Under the pieces are notes generated by a model, which saw nothing but the letters and a program-made list of their open reading frames with translations, did no database searches and was not told the DNA's origin. A program made the translations under genes and the position numbers. Shown piece after piece: positions 1-6,191 of a stretch of 8,913 nucleotides of DNA. This DNA comes from an uncultured Ignavibacteriales bacterium (GTDB lineage Bacteria; Bacteroidota; Ignavibacteria; Ignavibacteriales; Ignavibacteriaceae), in contig CAJXGP010000054.1 in NCBI GenBank assembly GCA_913053915.1, positions 1-8,913 of the forward strand. Direction: 5' to 3'. Each line of letters starts with the position of its first letter. Within the stretch, counting starts at the first letter, position 1.

Positions 1-67
1 AAAATATATCTTATGGATAAAATAACATCATTATAACCGATATTATATTCCAAATCGTCGTTTTACT

Positions 68-2848
68 TCAGTTCAAATATTTTTTTAGATATTTACCTGT
101 CCATGAATTTTCATTTTCAGCTATTTCCTCAGGCGTACCCAATGCTACAATCTCACCTCCTTTATCACCTGCTTCGGGACCGAGATCAATTACATAATCG
201 GCACATTTAATCACATCAAGATTGTGTTCAATAATGCAGATAGAATTGTTTCTTTTCAGAAGCATATTGAAACAATTTAAAAGTTTTGAGATATCATCAA
301 AATGTAACCCCGTTGTCGGTTCATCAAAAATAAAAAGAGTATGTTTTTTTTCACGCTGTGCGGTCAAACGCGAAGCTAATTTAATTCTTTGAGCTTCACC
401 GCCTGACAAAGTATTAGACGGTTGCCCAAGTTTTAAGTATCCCAAACCAACATCCGCCAACAATTGTATATGCTTTACAATCTTATCATTTTCTTTAAAA
501 AATTCAACGGCTTCATCTACGGTCATATTAAGAACATCAACCAAATTTTTTCCATGGTAAGTGATTTCCCTTATTTCTTTTTTAAATCTAGTCCCGTTAC
601 AATCTTCACACTCAAGATAAAGATCGGCTAAAAACTGCATTTCAACTTTAATAAAACCGTCTCCCTGGCAAGTTTCGCATCTTCCACCGGGCACGTTAAA
701 TGAAAAATATCCCGGTTTATACCCTCTTGCTCTAGCCTGATGAGTAGATGCAAATAATTCACGTATATGTTCATAAGCTTTAATGTAACTTATCGGATTT
801 GAACGAGGTGTTTTTCCGATAGGTGATTGATCTACAATTTCAAGATCATCAATATATTCATATCCAACAATATCCTCGAATTTGCCAATCTTCGGAGGGT
901 TTTTTCCCATGCGTTTTGCAAGTCCCCCATACAAAATATCGTAAATCAAAGTACTTTTACCTGAGCCGCTAACACCCGTAATCACTACAAACTTATTCAA
1001 AGGTATTTCCACATCTATATTTTTCATGTTATGTTCTTTAGCGCCTTTGATTTTTATTGTTTTAGTTTTTTCGGTATTCCTTTTCGCCGGGAGAGGGATA
1101 CTTAATTGCCCGGTTAAGTATTTCCCGGTTAGAGATTTTTTATTATTGACTATATCGTTGTAAGTTCCCATGGCAATTATCTCGCCACCATTAATACCCG
1201 CTTGAGGTCCCATATCTACCAGTAAATCGGCTGCTCTCATCATATCAGGATCATGCTCAACAACTAAAACGGTATTTCCAATATCCCTTAAATTTTTGAG
1301 AAGATTTATCAATCTTGAATTATCCCTTGGATGAAGCCCGATGCTCGGTTCATCAAGAACATATAAAGTACCGACTAATGAGGAACCTAGTGAAGTAGCC
1401 AGATTAATTCGTTGTGTTTCTCCACCCGATAAAGTGCCGCTCAACCTATCTAACGTTAAATATCCTATTCCTACATTATTAAGGAAAGTTAACCGTTTGA
1501 TAATCTCTTTGAAAATTCTTTCTGCAACTAGCTTATCGTATTCCGGAAGCTCTAAATTATTAAAGAATTTTAATGATTCTTCCACCGGAATCTTTACCAA
1601 ATCATAAATAGATTTATTATTAATTTTTACTTGTAGAGCTTCCCTTCTAAGTCTGGAACCTTTACATGCAGTACATGTTGTATATCCACGATACCTGCTC
1701 AAAAGTACTCGAATGTGCATTTTATAAGATTTACTTCCCAACTTTTCAAAAAATTTATCTATACCTATAAAATCATCAAAGCCCTTTCGTATTAACGACA
1801 CTTGAGCAGAACTTAAATCCTTGAAAGGGATATTTAAAGGTATTTTGTAGAGTTTGATATTACGTACAAGGTCTCTTTGATGTGAACTATATTTTGCTGA
1901 ACGGAAAGGAGCAATCGCACCATCCATAATCGATAAATTTGGATTCGGTACAACGAGATTCATATCTATACCTATCGTTCTACTAAAACCCTGGCAAACC
2001 GGACAAGCACCGAAGGGATTATTAAAAGAGAAAAACCGTGGTTCCGGCTCTTCATACCTTATACCGCAACATTCATAAAATTTATTAAACGCTTTAACCT
2101 CACCTGATCCGGCATGTATTAATGCAAGTCTATCTTCTCCCTCTTTAAATGTAACTTCTATAGCATCGGCTAATTGCTCTCTTACTTTTCCTTTATGTAA
2201 TTTTAATCTTTCAATAATTACATAAATATGCTCTTTTCTTTTAGGTAAAAATTCTTCTTCATTTAAATTAATAATAGAGCCTTTGTGGAATATTCTGAAA
2301 AATCCTCTTTTTTTAAGAAGTTCCAGTTCTTCATTGATTTTGTGTCCTTTATGGTAATGAAGTGGGAAAGTAAGGTAATATTTACTACCATCAGGTTGCT
2401 TTTCCAACCAATCGGAGACAGTTCCCGTACCGGCTTTTTTCACCTCTTTACCGCATTCAAAACAAATTGTTTTTCCTATTCTGGCAAAGAGCAGGCGAAG
2501 GTAATCATAAATTTCGGTAGTTGTACCTACGGTTGATCTTGTATTTCTCGCTCCGGTTTTTTGTTCAATTGCAACAGCAGGGCTAATGCCTTGTATCATA
2601 TCTACGTCAGGTTTATTTATTCTTTCCAAAAACTGACGCGCGTATGAAGAAAGACTTTCGACATATCTTCTTTGTCCTTCCGCATAAATCGTATCGAATA
2701 CAAGAGATGATTTACCGCTGCCGCTTACTCCTGTAAAAACGATTAGTTTATTCCTCGGCAATTCGAAAGTAAGATTTTTTAAGTTGTGTTCTCTTGCTCC
2801 TTTAACAATGATTCTTTTGTTTTTGAATGTACTACCTGTATCAGTCAT
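68..2848 (-). CDS. uvrA: UvrABC excinuclease subunit A (damage-recognition ATPase)
   Basis: UvrA is the cytoplasmic dimeric ABC ATPase that finds bulky DNA lesions and loads UvrB in nucleotide excision repair. The 926-residue protein is complete and of normal family length. It has two ABC modules: Walker A GVSGSGKS at 40-47 and 625-632, signature LSGGE at 473-477 and 814-818, Walker B ending in DE at 499-500 and 842-843. The C-terminal zinc finger is intact (C724, C727, C747, C750). The first zinc module is irregular: C282 and C285 are present, but the expected upstream CxxC is only adjacent C260-C261. I place the start at the ATG ending at 2848, because homology (KRIIVKGAREHNLKN) begins about ten residues later. 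The open frame extends to a TTG at 3019, but that part encodes an AT-driven hydrophobic stretch absent from UvrA. No strong Shine-Dalgarno is visible. The gene appears monocistronic, with its own promoter region. Confidence 0.97.
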   Translation of the reverse strand: MTDTGSTFKNKRIIVKGAREHNLKNLTFELPRNKLIVFTGVSGSGKSSLVFDTIYAEGQRRYVESLSSYARQFLERINKPDVDMIQGISPAVAIEQKTGARNTRSTVGTTTEIYDYLRLLFARIGKTICFECGKEVKKAGTGTVSDWLEKQPDGSKYYLTFPLHYHKGHKINEELELLKKRGFFRIFHKGSIINLNEEEFLPKRKEHIYVIIERLKLHKGKVREQLADAIEVTFKEGEDRLALIHAGSGEVKAFNKFYECCGIRYEEPEPRFFSFNNPFGACPVCQGFSRTIGIDMNLVVPNPNLSIMDGAIAPFRSAKYSSHQRDLVRNIKLYKIPLNIPFKDLSSAQVSLIRKGFDDFIGIDKFFEKLGSKSYKMHIRVLLSRYRGYTTCTACKGSRLRREALQVKINNKSIYDLVKIPVEESLKFFNNLELPEYDKLVAERIFKEIIKRLTFLNNVGIGYLTLDRLSGTLSGGETQRINLATSLGSSLVGTLYVLDEPSIGLHPRDNSRLINLLKNLRDIGNTVLVVEHDPDMMRAADLLVDMGPQAGINGGEIIAMGTYNDIVNNKKSLTGKYLTGQLSIPLPAKRNTEKTKTIKIKGAKEHNMKNIDVEIPLNKFVVITGVSGSGKSTLIYDILYGGLAKRMGKNPPKIGKFEDIVGYEYIDDLEIVDQSPIGKTPRSNPISYIKAYEHIRELFASTHQARARGYKPGYFSFNVPGGRCETCQGDGFIKVEMQFLADLYLECEDCNGTRFKKEIREITYHGKNLVDVLNMTVDEAVEFFKENDKIVKHIQLLADVGLGYLKLGQPSNTLSGGEAQRIKLASRLTAQREKKHTLFIFDEPTTGLHFDDISKLLNCFNMLLKRNNSICIIEHNLDVIKCADYVIDLGPEAGDKGGEIVALGTPEEIAENENSWTGKYLKKYLN

Positions 2849-2886
2849 ATATTCTGAAAATTTAAAATTAACACGCTTGATAAAAA

Positions 2887-2915
2887 TTATTAAAATATTT
2901 TCCGGTAGCACTGAA
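2887..2915 (-). promoter_or_regulatory. Possible uvrA promoter overlapping the dyad
   Basis: On the minus strand TTCAGT (2915-2910) and TAATAA (2892-2887) are separated by exactly 17 bases. This is the sigma-70 layout with a weak -35 (three of six consensus bases) and a fair -10. Transcription would start near 2880, giving a leader of about 30 bases before the uvrA ATG. The -35 lies within the dyad at 2905-2931, so a bound repressor could block it. AT-rich DNA yields such matches easily by chance, so the call is tentative. Confidence 0.3.
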
Positions 2916-2931
2916 TGACTATCAGTACTAC
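2905..2931. promoter_or_regulatory. Dyad upstream of uvrA (operator or leader hairpin candidate)
   Basis: On the plus strand GTAGCACTGA (2905-2914) and TCAGTACTAC (2922-2931) form a 10-base inverted repeat with one mismatch, around a 7-base centre. As minus-strand RNA the odd position becomes a T.G wobble, so all ten pairs can form. It ends 57 bases before the uvrA start and is noticeably more GC-rich than its surroundings. uvrA is commonly under LexA/SOS control, so an operator is a reasonable guess. It does not match the E. coli CTGT-N8-ACAG box or the Bacillus GAAC-N4-GTTC box, so the regulator is unknown. A leader-RNA hairpin is the alternative. Confidence 0.45.
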
Positions 2932-3066
2932 TTAAATTCAACTGTTTTTTTAAATAAAAAATTAAATATACAAAACTAAAAATAATAAAAGAGGTAAAAA
3001 AGAAGTAAGAGCAATACAAGTATTTTTAAATCTTATACTACCAAGTCCAAGATGTATAAGCAGAAT

Positions 3067-3108
3067 AAAAAAGGCTTCAAATTTCAAGACTAAAAACTTT
3101 CAACCTTT
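3067..3108 (-). terminator. Rho-independent terminator candidate after the mla operon
   Basis: Read on the minus strand, AAAGGTTGAAAGTTTT (3108-3093) pairs with GAAATTTGAAGCCTTT (3085-3070) around the 7-base loop TAGTCTT. The stem has seven pairs, a tandem G-A/A-G mismatch and then seven more pairs, including wobbles. A run of six T residues (3072-3067) overlaps and follows the base of the stem. It begins 85 bases beyond the mlaD stop and before uvrA, where a terminator is expected. GC content is low, so strength is uncertain. Confidence 0.5.
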
Positions 3109-3133
3109 GGTAAAATCGACTTAATATCATTTC

Positions 3134-3167
3134 AAAGTTAAAATCATTTCTTTTTTGTTTTAACTTT
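3134..3167. repeat. AT-rich perfect inverted repeat
   Basis: AAAGTTAAAA (3134-3143) and TTTTAACTTT (3158-3167) are perfect 10-base inverted copies around a 14-base spacer, just past the mlaD stop. Each arm has only one G or C. The T-run follows on the plus strand, where there is no upstream gene to terminate, so I do not call it a terminator. In DNA this AT-rich such a repeat may be chance. Confidence 0.3.
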
Positions 3168-3193
3168 TTTATCATGAAAATTTCAAAATATTT

Positions 3194-4237
3194 TTATTTT
3201 TTTTCTGATTCTATTTTCTTTTCGATAATCTGTAATTGATAAATTCTTTGATTTAAAATTCTAATTTTTGTATCCAGTTCTTTCATCCTATTGGAAATTT
3301 CATCTTCATACTTAGCTTTATCCCAATAACCTCTATTTTCAAAATAACCTTTGAACAGCCAATTATGTTTTAAAGCTTCCATATTTTCGGCAAGCCTGGA
3401 GGAAGCCAGTCGAGCGTTTGCAGCCGTTTTTTGAACATTGGCAAGTGTAAGAGTTAAAGAAGAATCGAATGGGCTTTCTTCAACCAATAATTTACCGAGG
3501 ACACCTTTACCTAGCTTGATCCCGGCAATAACCGTATCAATCTCAACAGCCGACATGTTAACATTTGTTACAAGATGTTGGACGCCCAAACCCAAAGTAT
3601 CAAACAAAGAAGTAATTCTTTTTAATTCATTAGTTATTGCTACGAGGCTTTCACCGGCTTGTTTGGTTAGCTGAGTAGCGTTATTATACAATTTATTATT
3701 CGTCAAAAGCTTACCTATCGAACCTTCACCGCGGTTTATCCGCGCTATTATTTCAGAGAGGTCTTTTGTCATATTTTTGGTATAGAGCATAATGCCTTCG
3801 GTTTGTTGTACAATTGCCGAAAATCCTATTGGTTCCTTCGATTGGATTACACCTCCGTCCTTTATTCGATCTGCCTGGCTGCTCCCCATTATTAATACAA
3901 CAACTTTATTACCTACAAGTCCTTCGGTTTCAATTGTTGCTTTAGTATTGGTTCTTATAAATTTAGCTATATTCTTCGATAATTTCATTATGACCTCAAC
4001 TCGTCCGGTAGTGTCATTAACGATTTGTGTACTACCAACACTTCCCACATCGATCCCGCTTAAACGAACGGCTGCGCCACTTCTTAGTCCTTCAATATTT
4101 GAGAAATAAGCCTTTACAGTAAATGTTGAACTAAAGAGGGATTCTTTCCGCCCGATCAAAAAGACAGCTAACACTAGGATAGCAAGCCCTATAAAAATAA
4201 AAATCCCTAATCTAATTGCGGACATATTTTTATTCAT
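3194..4237 (-). CDS. mlaD: MCE-domain (MlaD-type) substrate-binding protein of a lipid ABC transporter
   Basis: This is the envelope-facing MCE protein of an Mla-type transporter. Such proteins assemble as hexameric rings on the permease and carry lipid through a central pore. Of 347 residues, 9-28 form one hydrophobic segment (signal anchor, body outside the inner membrane). The MCE domain spans about 38-118, with recognisable GLRSGAAVRLSGIDVGSV and IETEGLVGNKVVVL. A long helical tail follows, with two copies of a GxGxxGKLL motif at 170-178 and 243-251, then NWLFKGYF at 292-299 and a charged coiled-coil end (about 311-347). It is much longer than the roughly 180-residue E. coli MlaD and resembles the long-tailed MCE proteins of other phyla. 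The start is supported by GGAG seven bases upstream of the ATG. It is the third gene of the operon, 29 bases after mlaF. The exact substrate cannot be told from sequence. Confidence 0.9.
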   Translation of the reverse strand: MNKNMSAIRLGIFIFIGLAILVLAVFLIGRKESLFSSTFTVKAYFSNIEGLRSGAAVRLSGIDVGSVGSTQIVNDTTGRVEVIMKLSKNIAKFIRTNTKATIETEGLVGNKVVVLIMGSSQADRIKDGGVIQSKEPIGFSAIVQQTEGIMLYTKNMTKDLSEIIARINRGEGSIGKLLTNNKLYNNATQLTKQAGESLVAITNELKRITSLFDTLGLGVQHLVTNVNMSAVEIDTVIAGIKLGKGVLGKLLVEESPFDSSLTLTLANVQKTAANARLASSRLAENMEALKHNWLFKGYFENRGYWDKAKYEDEISNRMKELDTKIRILNQRIYQLQIIEKKIESEKK

Positions 4238-4244
4238 TTAATCA

Positions 4245-4248
4245 CTCC
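4245..4248 (-). promoter_or_regulatory. Shine-Dalgarno site of mlaD
   Basis: GGAG on the minus strand lies seven bases before the ATG at 4237-4235. It favours that codon over the second in-frame ATG four codons later, and it is the clearest ribosome binding site in the window. Confidence 0.6.
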
Positions 4249-4266
4249 AATTTTAATTTCCATTAT

Positions 4267-4986
4267 CTATCTTGAAAAAAAATTTTTCAAAAAAGGCTCT
4301 TGCGCAGTCGTTAAAGAATTGATATCTCCTTCGTACATTATTTTACCATCTTTCAATACCACTGCCGAAGAGGCAATAATTTTAGCACAAATAGGATCAT
4401 GAGTAACAATTAACGAGGTTGTATTAAGATCTTTTTGCAGCTCTAAAATCAAATTACTCATCTCCTTGGTAGTTATCGGGTCTAAGCCGGTAGTAGGCTC
4501 ATCATATAAAATCAATTTCGGTTCGGTAATTATTGTTCGCGCCAATCCAATTCTTTTTTTCATTCCCCCGGAAAGTTGGGAAGGCATTTTATCGATAGCT
4601 TCTTCGAGTGAAACTTTCTCCAAAACGTTTTTAACCTTAGCTTCTATTTCTTTCCGAGTATACTTAAAATTTCTAATCAAGGGGAATTCAAGATTTTCTC
4701 TCACAGACATGGAATCATACAAGGCGGCGCTTTGAAACAAGAAGCCGATCTGCTTTCTTAATTCATTTAGTTTTTTCAATGAAAGTGAAAGAACATCTTC
4801 CCCGTCAATAAAAATTTTACCTGCATCCGGTTTCATTAGTTGCACTATACATTTAAGCAGAACACTTTTACCGCTGCCGCTCCTTCCGAAAATCACTAAA
4901 TTTTCACCGTTATCCACTTTAAATGAAACGCCGTCTAAAACAATATAATCTCCGAATACCTTTGAAACATCAAAAACTTCAACCAT
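4267..4986 (-). CDS. mlaF: MlaF-type ATPase of the MCE lipid transporter
   Basis: This is the cytoplasmic ATP-binding subunit powering the MlaE/MCE transporter. The 239-residue protein carries every motif of a working ABC ATPase: Walker A GRSGSGKS at 34-41, Q-loop Q85, signature LSGGM at 138-142, Walker B LILYDE at 158-163, D-loop GLDP, and switch histidine H196 in VTHD. LSGGMKKRIGLAR and FLFQSAALYDSMSV are typical of the Mla/Ttg2A branch rather than of import ATPases. The open frame reaches a TTG at 4998, inside the end of mlaE. I prefer the ATG ending at 4986, because family homology begins there and a G-rich stretch (4996-4992, plus the GG next to the ATG) precedes it. With this start, two bases separate the mlaE stop from mlaF, so translational coupling is likely. 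Confidence 0.95.
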   Translation of the reverse strand: MVEVFDVSKVFGDYIVLDGVSFKVDNGENLVIFGRSGSGKSVLLKCIVQLMKPDAGKIFIDGEDVLSLSLKKLNELRKQIGFLFQSAALYDSMSVRENLEFPLIRNFKYTRKEIEAKVKNVLEKVSLEEAIDKMPSQLSGGMKKRIGLARTIITEPKLILYDEPTTGLDPITTKEMSNLILELQKDLNTTSLIVTHDPICAKIIASSAVVLKDGKIMYEGDINSLTTAQEPFLKNFFSR

Positions 4987-4988
4987 CC

Positions 4989-5789
4989 CTACCCCCAAAA
5001 CAATACAGTAATTTTTACTAATACCATATCCATAAGTAAAATTAATAATGAAGATAAAACAACCGCACTGGTTGAAGCTTTTCCCACTCCGGCAGTTCCG
5101 TTTTTAGCATTATACCCTTTATAAGCTCCAACAATTCCTACGATAAAACCAAATACAAATGTTTTAGCTATTCCCGGAATTATATCGGAAAATTGAAGAG
5201 ACCTGACAACGGAATTTACATAAAGTTGAAAATTCATTCCCGTAGAAAGCAGGATAGCTAAATAAGCTCCGAAAATGGCTATGAAAATAACATAAACCGT
5301 AAGAATTGGGAGAATAATTGTGCAAGCTAGTACACGCGTAACAACTAAGAATTTAAACGGTTCAATAGCAGAAACTTCCATAGCATCTATCTGTTCAGTA
5401 ACGCGCATTGAACCCAGCTCCGCTCCGATCCCTGAACTTACTCTTCCGGCAAATATCAATGCAGTGATTACCGGACCTAATTCTCTTACTACAGATAATG
5501 AAACCATACTAGGTAAAAACGAACCTGCTCCGAATCTTTGTAGCACCGGTTGACTTTGCATCGCTAAGACCAACCCAATAATAAATCCGGTAACGCCCAA
5601 TATTGGTAATGACTTTACCCCAAGCTCGTCCATGTGCTTTGTTATTTCTCCGAATTCATAGGGCGGTAGAAAAACATTTTTAATAAACTCTATCGAAAAT
5701 AATGTTAAGCCGGCAATCGTTAAAAAAAACTCCGACAGCCTTTGTATTGTTACTGATTCGGAATATTTATTAGTTGTTTTGGATTTCAC
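4989..5789 (-). CDS. mlaE: MlaE-type permease of the MCE lipid transporter
   Basis: This is the inner-membrane permease that dimerises, binds two MlaF ATPases and seats the MCE ring. The 266-residue length is normal. After an N-terminal helix (about 18-40) come hydrophobic segments near 60-80, 98-118, 148-180, 205-223 and 240-263. The family signature is clear: ELGPVITALIFAGRVSSGIG at 103-122, followed by AELGSMRVTEQIDAMEVS at 123-140. The C-terminal GTAGVGKASTSAVVLSS is also typical. The start is a GTG; the codon immediately before it is an in-frame TAA, so no earlier start is possible, and the next methionine (residue 53) would remove the N-terminal helix. No strong Shine-Dalgarno is visible. 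It is the first gene of mlaE-mlaF-mlaD. No mlaC (periplasmic chaperone) or mlaB (STAS) gene is present beside it. Confidence 0.95.
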   Translation of the reverse strand: MKSKTTNKYSESVTIQRLSEFFLTIAGLTLFSIEFIKNVFLPPYEFGEITKHMDELGVKSLPILGVTGFIIGLVLAMQSQPVLQRFGAGSFLPSMVSLSVVRELGPVITALIFAGRVSSGIGAELGSMRVTEQIDAMEVSAIEPFKFLVVTRVLACTIILPILTVYVIFIAIFGAYLAILLSTGMNFQLYVNSVVRSLQFSDIIPGIAKTFVFGFIVGIVGAYKGYNAKNGTAGVGKASTSAVVLSSLLILLMDMVLVKITVLFWG

Positions 5790-5812
5790 TTAATAATACT
5801 CTATTTTTCATA

Positions 5813-5818
5813 ATTATA
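5813..5818 (-). promoter_or_regulatory. Possible -10 box for the mla operon
   Basis: A perfect TATAAT on the minus strand ends 23 bases before the mlaE GTG and would give a short leader. The sequence 17 bases upstream (AGCCTC) does not resemble a -35 box and there is no extended -10 TG. In such AT-rich DNA this could be chance. Confidence 0.25.
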
Positions 5819-6036
5819 CTAGTCTTTTATTCCATGAGGCTAATTTAAAAAGATCATTTTCAAATCTTCCAATTGTGAATATTAATAAAAATCAGTGTTC
5901 TTTCAAAAGAAAACTACCTTTTTAGATAAGATTCATTCAAAAAGTTATTTCATCGGAAAAAGATAATAAAAAAACTACATCAAACAAAAGTAATTAGCTT
6001 AAAGATTAGGTAATATTTTGATGCGCTGTCGATTAA

Positions 6037-6107
6037 AATTTACCATGTTAGATAATCGGAATAAGGTTTTATTGTTTGTTAAAATAAGGTATCTAACAGG
6101 GTAAATT
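6037..6107. repeat. 18-base imperfect inverted repeat with 35-base spacer
   Basis: The plus-strand arms AATTTACCATGTTAGATA (6037-6054) and TATCTAACAGGGTAAATT (6090-6107) are inverted copies with 17 of 18 positions matching. The spacer (6055-6089) holds AATAAGG near each end as a direct repeat; at the left end it continues into another T. Possible roles are a large hairpin in the lpdA 3' UTR or mla leader, a small non-coding RNA, an operator pair, or a decayed miniature mobile element. No protein is encoded and no target-site duplication is evident. After the second arm the minus strand reads TTAATC, so it is not a classical terminator. Confidence 0.6.
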
Positions 6108-6191
6108 AGTAATTGTACTATACTCTCCCGGCACATCAAAGTATTATTAGCCGAAACCTCCGCAGATATAATAAACAATTATTCTTTTGTT

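Larger units (their letters stand above)
2849..3193. other. Intergenic region between mlaD and uvrA (345 bases)
   Basis: This very AT-rich stretch has no supportable gene and no tRNA-like fold. In transcription order it holds a weak AT-only inverted repeat (3134-3167), a terminator candidate for the mla operon (3067-3108), and then the uvrA control region with a 10-base dyad (2905-2931) overlapping a possible promoter. A Bacteroidota-style -7 box of the form TAnnTTTG (TAGTTTTG, minus strand, 2971-2978) is also present, but it lacks a convincing -33 partner. The upstream extension of the uvrA frame across this region is not regarded as coding. Confidence 0.7.
5790..6191. other. Intergenic region between lpdA and mlaE (402 bases)
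   Basis: No supportable gene lies here. The one longer open frame reaching in (6136-6369, minus strand) is mostly a shadow of the lpdA 3' end. I see no tRNA, rRNA or riboswitch pattern. The region holds an 18-base inverted repeat (6037-6107), a Bacteroidota-like -7 box TACTTTTG on the minus strand (5992-5985) without a clear -33 box, and a TATAAT just before mlaE (5818-5813). It should contain the lpdA terminator and the mla operon promoter, neither of which can be assigned firmly. Confidence 0.65.

Noticed and set aside
2971..2978. TAGTTTTG as a Bacteroidota-type -7 promoter box for uvrA
   Set aside because: The box matches TAnnTTTG, but no TTTG or TTG lies at the expected -33 distance, and T-rich DNA gives this match often.
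2849..3019. N-terminal extension of UvrA from a TTG at 3019, with a membrane-like segment
   Set aside because: The 57 extra residues are low-complexity F/I/Y/L-rich translation of AT-rich DNA. They span the dyad and possible promoter, and have no counterpart in UvrA, which is a soluble protein.
1341..4735. Plus-strand open frames inside uvrA, mlaD and mlaF (for example 1341-1607, 3792-4109, 4466-4735)
   Set aside because: All lie antisense within strongly conserved genes and have no recognisable domains; they are shadows of the minus-strand genes.
4987..4998. TTG start for MlaF at 4998 overlapping the mlaE stop
   Set aside because: The ATG at 4986 is a better codon, fits family length and follows a G-rich ribosome binding stretch.
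5770..5811. 13-codon open frame (ATG at 5811) overlapping the mlaE GTG, as a possible leader peptide
   Set aside because: It has no ribosome binding site or attenuator-like structure, and such a short frame is expected by chance.
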